A stretch of DNA of 64,000 nt from Saxidomus purpurata (taxonomy: Eukaryota; Mollusca; Bivalvia; Venerida; Veneridae). A program made the translations under genes and the position numbers. Shown piece after piece: positions 1 to 11,777 of this stretch. Within the stretch, counting starts at the first letter, position 1; each line of letters starts with the position of its first letter. Below the pieces are notes generated by a model, which saw only the letters and a program-made list of their open reading frames with translations, had not been told where the DNA came from and did not search any database. Location: NCBI GenBank assembly GCA_022818135.1, contig JAFMSR010000012.1, positions 7,927,570-7,991,569 on the forward strand, given 5' to 3'.

Positions 1-1261
1 TAGAGAAAAATCGAGACCACTTTTCTGTGGTACAACATGCATGTTACATTCAATATTTAGGTGTATTTTTACCTATCTCTTCTCGGTAAGGAGTTAGCCC
101 TTTTGACAGCTGACGGACTCGACATGTTGCACGTGGGCATCTAGTTGTAGTTGTTAACCATTTGCCTATGTGCTCGCGTTTGTGTTCATGCTTACATGTG
201 TTTGAAATTTAGCAATGCAACTAAGAATATATGCTTTGTTTCAGTTACTGAAATCTTTTAGTAAATATTCGCTTTTTCTTCCCAAAACTATGCACAAACA
301 TATGTTATAATTATTTGTAACTTATCTGAAGATGTGAACCAGAGGTCACGAATTCGTTTTTTTCTACTTGCAAACACTAAATGAAACAGATAGTTTGAAT
401 AGGAAATACATGTACCTTATCCACACATCTTCAAAAACATGATCGGTGTCGTTCTAAGTTACCTAAATAAAACATAATCACATTCACATTGGCTTGTAAA
501 ATTCTATTTGCAAACATTGATACGTATCGTAACTACCCGCTAACCAACAATGAAACAAACAATGCGAAAAGCTTAATACCGCACTGATGCACGTTGCATT
601 TGCAGTCAGAGTATCAAGCGTAAAGAAAATAGTCCATAGCATACCCAAAGACACTAAAATTGTATTCCAAAACAGATTTGATATACATATTCTTTTAAAC
701 ATCTTAAATATACATCTCATTTCCTATGCACTATACACAAATACTTTTCCCGATTGAAACTTGAGTGTTTGACACTATTTCTATTGTTAGTTTAACAGCT
801 ATATATACCCCCGCATCGAACTGCAGTCGGCTAGAGTATTATATGTAACCGGGTACTACTTAAGATTTATGCGTTCGTCATTACGTTTTTTTTAAATATG
901 CATCAAAACATTGATCGATGGTAAAAGTTAAAGAGTTAAAGCCAAAAGGTATCATGTGCATATGCATAAAGAAGGCTCATGGTATTTTTGGTTTTAACCC
1001 CTCGGTAAATATCGTATTACACATCCAAATTTTAACATACTAAAATAAGGCAATACATCAGCATTAAGACATCGGGTATCATGCTTGATGCAACAAAATG
1101 CTATGATGATAGTAACTAAATAAAATGCTCCGATTTTTAGGTTTGTTTTTTCAACGGCTAAATATTGATAAAGATACTGTACTGAACACTTCTTGATATT
1201 TAAATATATTTTCTTTCTGTAGTTTATTAGTTCTCTTCATGTTAAACTGTCAAAACCACTA

Positions 1262-1464
1262 ACAGGCGCAGGTTGAAGAGACAGATACAGATACAAGGGA
1301 ATCTGGTGTTTAGCACCGATACACGCGAGGCTACCTCTGTGCTTCTAAAGTGGGTGGGAAACACTGAAAAACGTTTCTGAAATTTCCAGAAATTGCTGGG
1401 TTTCGGAACGGGGACCTCCGCATTGATAGTCCAGAGCGTTAACCACTCAACCACTGCGTCATCC
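1262..1464 (-). mobile_element. tRNA-derived SINE, copy A
   Basis: On the minus strand it starts GATGACGCAGTGGTTGAGTG (box A) and runs through GGAGGTCCCCGTTCCGAAAC (decayed box B) to the shared tail near CAGATACAGATACAAGGG. It has the same body as the copies at 35236 and 52209. Confidence 0.7.
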
Positions 1465-1997
1465 TTAATTACATTAAAACAAATTGAAACAAAGACTGAA
1501 GCATTGTTATGATGCTTCTTGTATAAAAACTTCTCAAACATATAATCAGTAAATACATTTGTAATGGCGTTTTGTGGCCGGTTCATTGATTAGGTTGCTT
1601 TGCCATCAGAGTCCCGCACAATCTGTCGGGTCAATCAATAGAAATTTGGGTAACAAATTGACGTGTCTAACCAGCCGTCTGACACCAGTATACAGTCTAC
1701 TTGTGAAGCAATCCATATACGTTTCTTGTTTCATTCTGTAACGGTTACAATGAGTTAGATATGTGTTGTCCGTTGATGCATGAAGGAGCTCCGAGACACT
1801 GATGACAGCTGGTAGCACAACGACAACGTTTGTCGTTCAGTAATTTCTCGTCAACGTATATAGGAAATGGTTAGTTTACTATGAGACAAAATAAATCCAA
1901 TATCTTTGTGCAATGAATTGTTATTGCAAAGTAATCTATAATAGATACATATCGATGATACTTTATGAACCTCTTCTCTGTTGAATGAATAAAGATA

Positions 1998-2017
1998 TGA
2001 AGGAAGGAAGGAAGGAA
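1998..2017. repeat. GGAA microsatellite
   Basis: Four to five tandem AGGA units, just upstream of the 2036 hairpin. Confidence 0.6.
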
Positions 2018-2035
2018 TCTTAATATACTAAGGAA

Positions 2036-2193
2036 AGATATTTTACTTTGAGTGATTTACCGGATCATATACATTGTATCAAGATTTGGAGTTCAGATGC
2101 GTAGTAATCTAATCCTAATGATTAGATTCTATGCCTCTGAACTCTAAATCGTGATATGTGATCCGGTATATCATTGAGAAGTGAAATCTATTT
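2036..2193. repeat. ~158-bp imperfect hairpin
   Basis: Two ~75-base arms (with CCGGATCATATACATTG and GATTTGGAGTTCAGATGC on the left) pair with the right arm (CCTCTGAACTCTAAATC and ATGTGATCCGGTATATC) around a 5-base loop at 2114-2118. It could be a MITE or a small-RNA precursor. It is not coding. Confidence 0.6.
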
Positions 2194-3761
2194 CCATTCT
2201 AACACGTTAATTTAAACAATTGTTTTCGAAAAGGTACAACTGAGTTGGAACTATATTTACCGCGCGTACATTGATATACTCACCTGTTGGCTGTTCTTTT
2301 TTACTCCCCGTTAAAATACAATTCGTCTCTTTGCTGATAAACATACGACACCGAAAGCATAATAGATTTTACTACGATTTGTATACATCATAGCAATCGA
2401 GCACTTTGACATGTTGTGTGAACAATACGCGGGATGGAATTTTCGAAAGCCCGAAATAGTTCCGGACGACCAACATGATATTGTAAGGTTATTGGTATAA
2501 TCCAATGCACGACTCGAGCAAATCCGTCAGTCTAGATCACATTACTATACTAATAACCCTATTATATAACGATAGTCACCAGGAACTATTGGACGTAGAT
2601 TTATTACAAGTTATTATAGGTTGGACAAAGCGAAAATCAAACGGTTCGAAATCGTGACACTTTAAATTTTACGACAGCAGTTCCTGAAAAAAGCGTCTGA
2701 TGCATGTTGGTGTGCGTGCACTTCTTGAAAACACCATGAACAGTTAACATTTACATCTCGGTCACTTCTTCTTCTTCTAATTAGAATATTAAGTGTTCTT
2801 TGGCGTTTCTGCGGGACCAACAAATCAAACAGTTGCTGACCCTACATATTCGGTGTCGCAACAACTCTAGAAGCGCTCGTATTAGTGTCTGCGCAGTATA
2901 CCAATGGCAGACTTTAGGTGCAATCGGAACTCCTCGGGTAATTCCGTCATGCATCATCATCAGTGGTGCAGCATTCATCACCGAGGTATTCCGATTGAAT
3001 TCAGGTCATAAATATCTCGGAATATTTTGAAGGATTGATATAAATATTTGCAGTCAAACGGCTTTAGTCTTATTTGATAAGTCATTGAATACCCCTCGTA
3101 TGATATAGCAATGTCATACCAGGATGTTCTAGAAACACATATTAGAACATTAAAAAATGCTAATTCTAATAACATTACCAAAAGGTAGCTGTTGAAGAAA
3201 CAAGCCTTAAAACAGGAACATTTCGTTTAGTGGCTATTATATCGTTTTGTCACATAATGCACTGTAGCTGATTTGATGCGATTCATGTTCTGTTATGTTG
3301 AACAGAGTTTTACGCTACAATATATAGTCTTATATCATTGCTGTTCGGTCATTTTTATGAGTGTTAAAGAAACATTTATGATAAACGTTTTAATATGCAA
3401 TGGTACCCGTCACATGTAAAAGGTGTAGCCACGGGGTTTGAATATACATGTACCTGCCTTCAATCACTTTACAGTCGGCAAGGTAATGTAATGTACATGT
3501 ACATGTATAATAAAAATGTTTAAACCAATATGCATATTCGATCTGTTTTCGAAGGCGTTTTAGTGTATTTTGTGTGTTTTAGGTGTGGTTTGTGCTATTT
3601 TCTTTACATTAGGAAGCTTTCGTGTAAATAAAGAGTATAGTATTTAAGTTTCTTGCAGTGTTCCTTGTGTTTGCTATATTGCTATTGAGAAAGCAATTAA
3701 CTGGCGTCATTGTGCACAAATACATTTCATAAGCCAACTAGTGTTTATGATTCAAAAGTGC

Positions 3762-3802
3762 GGGGGGGGGGGGTCACGTTGGCTGGAGGGGGAGGAGGGG
3801 GC
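3762..3802 (+). other. G-run cluster, potential G-quadruplex
   Basis: Twelve Gs in a row at 3762-3773, followed within 30 bases by two five-G runs and shorter GG pairs, could form a quadruplex on the plus strand. No gene start is evident nearby. Confidence 0.4.
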
Positions 3803-5943
3803 GAATCGCGTTTAAAAAATGTCTATGTAAGGTGTTTCTGCTCAGTTTATAAAACTTTCGGTTTGTACGTTATGAATTTTTGTGTGTGTTTTTCTTTTTG
3901 CTTTACTCAGTGTTGCTTTTTTGTCATTTCATTTGTTTAGGCAACCGAAAACAGCAATGCCAATTAATCAATTTATGAAGCTGGCACAGTATGAACGATG
4001 TTTATATATAAGTCTGGTAACAATACGACGGAGTTCAATTGAAATTCAGTAGCTGGTCATTACTGTGACCACAAAAATCATATTCGATTTTACTTCGTGA
4101 GTAAGACTTTCACTTGGTGCAGTACATTATAATGATTTCTCTGTGGTTATTTTGTTTACATATGACACGAAGCACATTGCTACCCCCGATTGTTACTTAT
4201 CGACAGCTATCGACTTAATAGCACCATACCGGGCAGTGCAATTACCAGTGATTTAGCTTATACAGGCAATCCATGGATGGTCGCGAGTCTCTCTTCTGGC
4301 AATTTAAAAACAGGAGTATATATAAAATGTTTCGTGTTAAACTGATAAAACAGGTGTTCGGATTTTTTCTGTGTTTGCTTTGCTGCATGATGGTTTCATC
4401 TCTGTTACAATTCTTTACCGGTATATCCAACTTAAGATACTTATATACGTTTACATACGTGTACATAAGCACTAGGTGTATAGCCAATAGGCCAAAAAAT
4501 AAAAACAGCAAGATGTTTAGGCATTTAAAAAATCAACTTTAAATTTTGATTGCGAATGTTTGATTTATTCCTAGCCGTTTGCTACGTAAAATTGTTAAAA
4601 CTGCGGGTCAAGTGTAATAAATTTTCAAAATAAATATCACTTTTTTGTGTTTTGTTTACTTTGTAGTAGTTTTGTAAGCCTTTAAGAAAATATTTTCATT
4701 TTAAACAAAAAAATTAGACTGAAATACAATGTAACAAATAATGACTATCTTCGCAATTGAAAGTCGATCTCTACTCTCTTTTTTATATATAAATTTAGGT
4801 TTGAAGGGTAAAAAATGGTAGTAGATGCGGATATCATTTTTAAAACGTCATCTTAAATTGTTTTTTACCGATATTGGCTTTAAATTTCATTCGAAATGAC
4901 GTAATCAACCTGTAATTGCACATTGAAAAAAATCTTGTTCTTGTTTTTATATTCGTTTGTCTTTGACACGTTGACGCTTGATTTTTGTTTTGTTTTGTTT
5001 TACGTTTGAAAGCTTTTGGACCGCCGGAAAAGTTTTCTAAAAATATACTTTTATCATCACTTAATCACTCAATGTGAAAAAAAACGCTTTAAAGGGAAGG
5101 CTTGGCAGCATTACAGCACGTTTGATTTCGCTAATTTTACCGGCTATAACTGCTTGTTTTAGCAGAATCTTTAAAGGTTGAGAAGTATACTTTCCGTGAG
5201 CGCATTATTTATAATTTTAAGCTATGTCAAATTAAAACTAGTTTGAAGTTGCGCCTCATTAAAATAGCATTCCTTTTCATGCAATATTTCTGGTAACGCA
5301 AGACAATGCGTCGCCTTAATTCTACAAACCCGTAACTCAATTTTTGACGAAAATGAGATATTGGTATCGTTGGATTCGTCTTGTTAAGCTCTATATCTCT
5401 GTTGTAGTTGCTTGGTTGTAGAACTAACCAAATTCGTAGAATCACAGTTCCACAAACCCGTAAGTGCATTGTTTTCATAAATATTTAATTCCAAAGACCA
5501 ACATGTAAGTTATCCAATCGCTGAGTCTAATTCTGTACCACGTGATTAATTGTAATGGTGGATCAAACTTTTGAGTTGTTTTTTCAATACTTTTCAAGTG
5601 AATGTAGGAAGTTTAATATAACATGTAAGTATTGAAATGATTTATATTTATACTTAAATTGATAAATTCATACAACAAAGCATTTAGATTAATTGGAAGG
5701 TGGTCGTAAGTACATTAAACAGATGTTGACATAAGTGTCACTATTTTCGGATATTGTTTTTTCCGGATAGCAGACAACTATTTCAGCAAATTACACAATT
5801 AAGATAAATATTTGCCTTGCTGCTAATAGTTGTTGTTGGAAATCAGTTAAATAACATATTACTCATTTATTAAAAGCCATCAATAAACAAATATTTATCT
5901 TATATAATTTTATGGACCTAACTGTGTTTTTTTTTTTTTTCAG

Positions 5944-6595
5944 GCTTAAGTTGACCAGTGTACCTAACGAGTTGTTGGTTGTTGTTTTATCATACATTGA
6001 CCTTCACCATCTTCTAACTAGTGTAAATAGAGTCTGCCGACAATTCTGCAACATAATCAAGTCAAATTCTGTGTTGTGGAAAGAAGTGGAATTTCCATTT
6101 CCATTGCAGCTGAAGACGACTGATTTGAGAACAATACTATTTCATTCAAAGGGCATTATTGATTTGATTCTGCCATGTACAACATTTGAGTCAACAGTTC
6201 CGGAATTAGATATTTGTTTCGCACAAGCTAGTTTAAATAGGTTGCAATCCTTGAACTTATCGGAGTCCCCCGTTTCGTCATTGTGCTTTCTTCTTGGTGT
6301 GTCAAACCTACGAACGGTAGATGTTTCGTGTTGTATAAATCTTGTTGATCCTGATTTCGTGGTGTTACAGGAATGCAAAGTACTTGAACAATTGTATGTG
6401 AGTTTTACAAAGATTGAACCAGCAACTCTAGTGAAGATATGTGCAAATATACCTTTGATAGTTGTGGATGCTTGTGGTGTGAAACTTGACATAATTGAGA
6501 TAATCTATCAAGCTGTTTATGTCAATAAGACATTAATGATTCTTGTTCTGCTTCATGTAAACTTACATGTATTTGTCCACAGTTTTTTTAAGTAA
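5944..6595 (+). CDS. F-box / leucine-rich-repeat protein, 3' coding exon (5' part not found)
   Basis: The exon follows a long T-run ending in CAG (acceptor AG at 5942-5943) and starts as the third base of a codon, so an upstream coding exon is expected. The first ~50 residues form an F-box: LTSVPNELLVVVLSYIDL, then VCRQFC and a terminal LW pair. The next ~130 residues hold leucine-rich-repeat-like segments (LQSLNLSESPV, LRTVDVSC, LEQLYVSFT). F-box proteins of this type bind SKP1 and present substrates to a cullin-1 ubiquitin ligase; the target is unknown. The reading frame stops at TAA 6593-6595, which overlaps an AATAAA signal. The last ~25 residues look unlike LRR sequence, so a donor near 6557 (CAT|GTAAAC) could end the real exon earlier. 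An unspliced start at ATG 5912 would add a run of five Phe encoded by the T-tract and is less likely. Family is well supported; gene symbol is not. Confidence 0.72.
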
Positions 6596-6600
6596 ATAAA
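6595..6600 (+). terminator. AATAAA polyadenylation signal overlapping the F-box stop codon
   Basis: AATAAA starts at the last base of the TAA stop of the F-box exon, and T-rich and TTTTCTTGTG-type sequence follows downstream. If used, the transcript would have a 3' untranslated region of only about 15-25 bases. Confidence 0.35.
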
Positions 6601-7654
6601 ATACCTGTGTATTTTTCATTTTCTTGTAACATTTTCTTGTGTTTAAAATGCCTTGGTAACATTCTCCACAATTTTCGTTTTTGTATTATGATGGTTTCCA
6701 CAAACCTGTAAGTTTGATTTTAGATTGAAATTTTTTGCACAAACCCCCGTATCTCCATATTGGTTTTTGGAATTAAGCTTTCAATATCAAAACGATTTTT
6801 TCAGTGATTTAAAAAAAAAGATTTTTCGTTCTTGTATTTTTTCCTTTTAATGAAAATTAAAGAAATTATATATACACAACACTTATATTGCACCAATAAA
6901 GCACCCGAAATTTGGTTGTAATATCTTAAAAGATAAAAAAGTTATTGCTTATCAAAACTTTAAAGTCATTTTTCTAAAAACGACAAAAAATCAGTTACGG
7001 GTTTGTAGAATTAGGCCGACGAATGTTTACCGTGATGATTAAAAAATAAGTTATCATACTCTGATGGTGATTTTAATGTGAGACACAAAAGCTTCGGCCT
7101 TAGTGCAAGTCAAGGGGTCGGTTATTTCGGCCAAAATGGAAGCTACTTATCTCTTTTAAGTAGATGACAAAACTGATTTTTTTCAATTTGCAGTTTTGAT
7201 TTAATACTTTTGTAATTCATATTCAACGAAATACATGTACTATCTGCTATCCTACTTTTTTCAAAACACATATAATCGCGTTCCTTAACCCATGTTTAAA
7301 GATTTTCTATTGCCGCCTACTGAAATGTTAACTAACACATGATTACGTTTGCGTGCTTGCATCGAATGGACCTTTGTAAATAAAATACGATTCAGTCACA
7401 GAATATTAACTGGTCGGCTGGTTCCCGTTGTGACAAGAACAAAAACATGGCGACTGAATCAGCTGTTACCGGGAGTCAACAAAGAACAAGCCTTTAGAAG
7501 ACAAAAAACAGCTTTATATTTAACATATACTGAAAACGAAGGATGGACGCTGATACAAATGTATATCTATAGTTTATATTTTATGTTATCGGTTTTCCGA
7601 GACTGCGGGCGGTCATATTGAATAGTGCCAAATATGCTCAAAATGACGGTTAAG

Positions 7655-7806
7655 GATTCCTATACTGTTTTTGCTGTGTGCTATATACCTTGTGATAGCC
7701 CCTATTGTTGAGGATCCTCAGATACAGTTTCTGTATGCTGCAGTATTTGTCGTCGGGGGACTTATCTTTTACTTCCCGCTTGTTCACTTCAAGCTCATTT
7801 CCATCG
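7655..7806 (+). CDS. SLC7-like transporter, penultimate exon (TM11-TM12)
   Basis: The exon is open from an in-frame TGA at 7644. The only AG between that stop and the conserved sequence is at 7653-7654, so the exon starts at 7655 in phase 2. The acceptor has a poor pyrimidine tract, which is unusual. The donor at 7807 (ATCG|GTAAGTGG) is strong. A 64-codon antisense frame overlaps it and is not a gene. Confidence 0.75.
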
Positions 7807-8099
7807 GTAAGTGGCACCATTCCCGTCCAAGATAACACTTCCATTTTCCATGCCTCTACAGCCCAGAATTTTTTCGCTAAAGCTAACCTAGCGCCAAATT
7901 AATTTACATTGTTGGCAGTACAGAAGTACATAATGATAACATTGTTATTCTCATACAGATCTACATGAATTCCATAACGTCTGCTTTATGATTTTAGATT
8001 TATAAATGTATGTAAGATTACTCGATTTCAGACACGTTGACTATGTACATACAGATGTTTATGGAGATAGCACCTAGTCAGTACATGCCGGAAGATTAG
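7655..8099 (+). CDS. SLC7-family amino-acid transporter (b(0,+)AT / SLC7A9-like), last two coding exons
   Basis: The two exons are 7655-7806 and 8032-8099. The first encodes IPILFLLCAIYLVIAPI, then VEDPQIQFLYAAVFVV and GGLIFYFPLVHFKLISI. These are the final two membrane helices typical of heteromeric amino-acid transporter light chains, with the pattern xFLVxAPIIxxPxxEFLY...GLxFYxxFVHxK. It ends at donor G|GTAAGT. The second exon follows TTTCAG and completes the split Asp codon. It reads TLTMYIQMFMEIAPSQYMPED and stops at TAG 8097-8099, matching the short cytoplasmic tail (xITMxLQMLMEVxP) I know from SLC7A9. Such proteins pair through a disulfide with an SLC3 heavy chain and exchange cationic and neutral amino acids at the plasma membrane. 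Earlier exons were not found and may lie before the window. The subfamily call is from memory of the motif, so SLC7 is firm and A9 is probable. Confidence 0.82.
8032..8099 (+). CDS. SLC7-like transporter, terminal coding exon
   Basis: The acceptor is CGATTTCAG (AG at 8030-8031). The 68-bp coding part is in phase with the previous exon across a 225-bp intron and ends in TAG. It encodes the amphipathic C-terminal tail TLTMYIQMFMEIAPSQYMPED. Confidence 0.8.
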
Positions 8100-8985
8100 T
8101 GGATCATGTCGCACTGGACAGCGGAAGGTCCAGATCTTATTACAAACTAAGTCAAAACTGTTTTCATGTCATCTGTAAATAAGTGAAGTCGGTATCAAAG
8201 TGTTTCTGTATAGTATTCTAGTTTAGAATGTTATGTTATCCTCAGGAGTGCTGTCAATGACTAACACAGACGCTTTAAATCAACTGCGTATGCTATTTAA
8301 TTGTTCTTACGTAAGTTCCCCGTTCGCATTTTCATTCTTTCACTTTCTCCCAAACGACATCTCTGCTGGTTCTTTGCCTACCTAAACTGCAGTTATCTAT
8401 TTTAATTCGTAGATATCATATGCAAATTAAGAATCTGCGATCATTTTGCACAGACCTCTGTACTAAATTACGTCTGATAATTAGATAAACCATTATTGTA
8501 AGTGCATGGTCTTCTTGGTCGTGATGCCATCATAAGTGGCATGCCTTTTCCGGGGCTTTTGGTACCTAAGCAGGGAAATTGTCAAACTGAATGTTGCATT
8601 TAGATCTACCTGTCCAAACATTCTATTAAACACATGTGTAAACCTAAGTGGATGTAGAAATGCTGCACAGCTGACCCTTCAGATTTACTGATAGAGGAGA
8701 AACAAGGATCAGTGTCGTCAATTGGAGGCACACATTGGCATTAATGCAAGACAACCAGCGAACTAGCTAGAGAACTCCGCTAGATGAAATGAATAACTCC
8801 GCTACAGGACAGAAGTTAAAAAATGTCATTTATTTGTTTTATAAGGAGAGAATAGATTTACTTGAGTGTTATATTACACACCGACGTATATATGTGAAGG
8901 TGTTTGAAAGATGTTACCTGTACATGTAATAATTCATATACAAATATTTTGCATTTTTATGAAAATAAAACATAGCCGAACACTG
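8100..8985 (+). other. probable 3' UTR of the SLC7-like gene with AATAAA at 8964
   Basis: No other gene is seen between the TAG stop and the next feature. AATAAA at 8964-8969 is followed by GT-rich sequence (TTGTTTTGTTTTGTCC) about 50 bases downstream, the usual layout of an animal cleavage site. The end coordinate is approximate. Confidence 0.45.
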
Positions 8986-10950
8986 AGCTGAGGTCTATTC
9001 AAATGTCGTCTTGAATTGTTTTGTTTTGTCCGAATTGCTGTGAATGTTTTCTCGAGGAAATGTCCTCTCGGTCAATGTTATGCCTGTATGCATGCGAAAA
9101 TCTGATTGCCTTCATGTGCGTACAACGTTGCTAATCACTTTCGTAATTAACTATTTCATTTATTACAGTCAGTAACGGTCGATTAAAAACCTTGTCTGTT
9201 ACTTCCCTCAACTATATAAACGAAATTCAAGTAAGTTTGTGGTTATTATAATAAATTCCACAAATAAATGCAGTTCTAATAACCCAAATCATTTCCATTT
9301 GCCTCATTAACTCTTCCTAACCTCGCCAGTCCGTGTTCGTGAATCATCTCAGATAAAACATTAAATACTGACACTTAAGTTATGTAATTTGTCTACTTAT
9401 TTCTTGCTAAACCTTTTATTGCAGTTTCATCTTTCTGATTTCAATTGACTTTACAAACTAGTATCAGAATCTATAAGTGTATGAACATTTGCAGATTTAA
9501 AAAATATTGAAATGCTTATAGAACATTATCTAGGATTGTTATGCCTCTCTCTGGAATGTCCATAAATGCTCCATAATTTCATATAATTTATATTCATAGT
9601 TTATCGACCTAACTTGTCATCAACCAACGTAAAGGATTAACTAGATTCATCCAAATACTCAAACTAGCATTCTCCTCGGATCTCAAACATTTTTAGCCTT
9701 GCAGTCCCTTTCGGGTTCTTTCTACCGACGCTTTCGTCACGTAGCTGCTTCACATGCTTAAACACAACTTTACAGACATCTCTATAACAATTATATGAAT
9801 ATGTAGATAAACAAAGTCAACATTTTCATATAGATTTATAGCAAAATATACAAAAACCCAATTTGAAATATGACATTAATAATCTAAAAATGCACATACT
9901 ACATATATACAATTACAGGCGCATTCAAAAAACAGAAGAAAAATAAACTCAAGCATTCAATGCACCAGAACAAAGAATAGTTTTAGTTGTACAATTCGTG
10001 TAAAGAATTCATTTATGCTTTTGTATGATATTGTATGATATTTGCGATGAAATAGAAAACTTCTAATTAAAGAAAGAACAACTTTTAACAAACATATTAG
10101 CCATATGTTGATAATTGTTAATGGTGTACTTGTTATTATAGAAACAAAACTAAAAGTTGTTTGACAACAAAGCAAATCATATCGTACTAACTTATCAATA
10201 CATTCACACTTTAAAACTAGCATCTAGTACATTACACATCTGACAAAATTAATCCCACAGAGAACGAATATTCGGCATGTACGAATGTCTTGTGACATGA
10301 AAAAAGATGTTTGGTGAATGGCAAGACAATCCCCTAAAATTTAAGGGACAGATATTGCTGGGCGGACTGTCGGCCGAGTCATGGAAGACACTTTAGTCTG
10401 GAGATCAAACAGTAAACAGTTGCTAATCCCAATACAGTAAGACTTATCGTGTTACGTTAGATAAAATTTCGATTAAAATTAGTGATTAACGTAAGTTTAT
10501 GACCATACGGCTGTCTTTTCCTTGGTATGTAAAACAAATTTCTATCTAAACGTGTTACTATATCGTCTTCAGCCGCACTTTGAAGTTGAAAGCAAAACGT
10601 TGCATTCTTACAGCTTCCTTTCTATTGTTTTTTTCTTTCCAGTGTTTCTACCATGCTTTTCGTGATTCTTGTACTTCTCACGCACGGGTTTGTTTGGTGC
10701 TTGGTAAAAGAAAGTTTTAGGACAAGCAGCTCGTGCGCTTTAACATTCTTACATGTTTTCATTTTCTGCAATATGTTAAAATTTATCTCAGGTGTCTCAT
10801 GTGCTTACGCCGGTATGGTACGTGAAACATTGGATAGTGCTACAGCGACCTCTGGTAGATGAATTGATCCCTTTACGAAGTTTCTGAACACTTCTTTTGT
10901 CATAATTTGGTCATTTTAGTACCGCAATTTTCTATACCTTACTTTCTCTA
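8986..10950. other. space between convergent genes; probable Neto 3' UTR in its upper part
   Basis: Both flanking genes end here. On the minus strand, the nearest AATAAA downstream of the Neto stop is the reverse complement of TTTATT at 9415-9420, with another at about 9158, so a Neto 3' UTR of ~1.5 kb is possible. Nothing else recognisable was found. Confidence 0.3.
9415..9420 (-). terminator. possible Neto polyadenylation signal (AATAAA on minus strand)
   Basis: This is the first AATAAA on the minus strand downstream of the Neto stop. It is weak evidence, because the hexamer is common in AT-rich DNA. Confidence 0.25.
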
Positions 10951-11777
10951 TCACGTTGTTTCTATTTCACGAGTAAGATCTGGCGCCACTTCAGCATCTT
11001 GATTTTTGAATGTAAGAGATTTTACGGCCGGACTTACGGCTTTGTTGTCTGGATTCCAGCCATAATTGACATCCGGAGATTTGATTCTAAATTTAGTAGC
11101 CGGATATACAATTGGAGATGGATCATATTTAAATTCCATTGTCATTCCTGTGTTCGGATCTTCAACCGCTTGTGTAGGTATTGTTTTTGGCATATTAGGG
11201 TTAAAACTTGTATACTGTTGAAGTTTGGACAAATTTTCTGCCAGGCTCGGCATTCCAGTTCCGTCTGCTTGATAATGCCATCCCAGATCAGGCGTCATTC
11301 CAGGCGGAAGTGGATGTTGCTCTATGATTGTCGTAAAACCTGGGCTGTAAGGAGATGGACACCGACTTGAATCATCGTCGAGATTCTGTTCAAGCTGTAG
11401 GAACTTTTTGTAAGTGCTCGAATCTGACATATGATCACCGTAATCTCCTTCAGAAGGAACCTTGCTAGAGAAACTACCCCTGTGCTGCATCATGGTTGCG
11501 TGACCAGCCGGTCTTGGCAGCGAGTAGTAACTACCTTGAGTATTTTGTTTAGCAAGGTGGTGAGCGGTGTTCGTACTGTCACTCACAGCCATCTCTAGGG
11601 CATTGCGTTTCTGGCTGTCTTGTCTTTGAACTCCTGGTTTTCGCTTGTTCTTTTGGCCTCTCCTGTATCGGCACATTACACAAATCCCAATTATAAGTAT
11701 GACTAAAATGAGTCCGCCAACGCCGCCAAGGATAAAAACCATCAACGGGACCGGCTTGGATTGCGAACCAGATGCTT
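10951..11777 (-). CDS. neto: Neto last exon: transmembrane helix and cytoplasmic tail
   Basis: The acceptor is CATTTTATTTTCAG and the stop is TGA (complement of 10951-10953). After a short juxtamembrane EASGSQSKP comes a hydrophobic helix, VFILGGVGGLILVILIIGI. A basic stop-transfer cluster, CRYRRGQKNKRK, follows, and then ~230 residues of low-complexity tail. The tail has proline- and serine-rich stretches (SRCPSPYSPG, LPPGMTPDLG) and several tyrosines (YYSLP, DYGDH). The extreme C-terminus is EIETT. It does not end in a hydrophobic residue, so it is not a classical PDZ ligand. The whole tail sits in one exon, as far as can be seen. Confidence 0.85.

Larger units (their letters stand above)
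1..5300. other. intergenic or intronic DNA, no gene seen
   Basis: Apart from the SINE at 1262, the microsatellite and hairpin near 2 kb, and the G-rich run at 3.76 kb, only short frames without recognisable domains are present. Earlier exons of the SLC7-like or F-box genes were looked for on the plus strand and not found. Confidence 0.4.
5309..7021. repeat. 41-bp inverted repeat flanking the F-box exon
   Basis: The arms are 5309-5349 and the reverse complement of 6981-7021, and they match at about 36 of 41 positions. A 21-base core, beginning AATTCTACAAACCCGTAA, is identical. Inside the pair, degenerate copies of the same motif (YCCACAAACCYGTAAG) recur in direct orientation near 5452 and 6699. 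A second direct match (ATATTGGT followed by TTAAGCT) occurs at 5357 and 6758. The arrangement suggests a transposable element, or two copies of one, surrounding the F-box exon. No transposase is visible. Confidence 0.55.

Noticed and set aside
5555..5624. Possible first exon of the F-box gene (MVDQTFELFFQYFSSECRKF, then donor ACAT|GTAAGT)
   Set aside because: The donor is strong, but the exon ends in phase 1 while the F-box exon needs phase 2. A direct join gives an immediate stop.
7349..7621. 90-codon plus frame before the SLC7 exon
   Set aside because: It opens on a non-ATG codon, has no recognisable helix or SLC7 motif, and is not in frame with the transporter exons.
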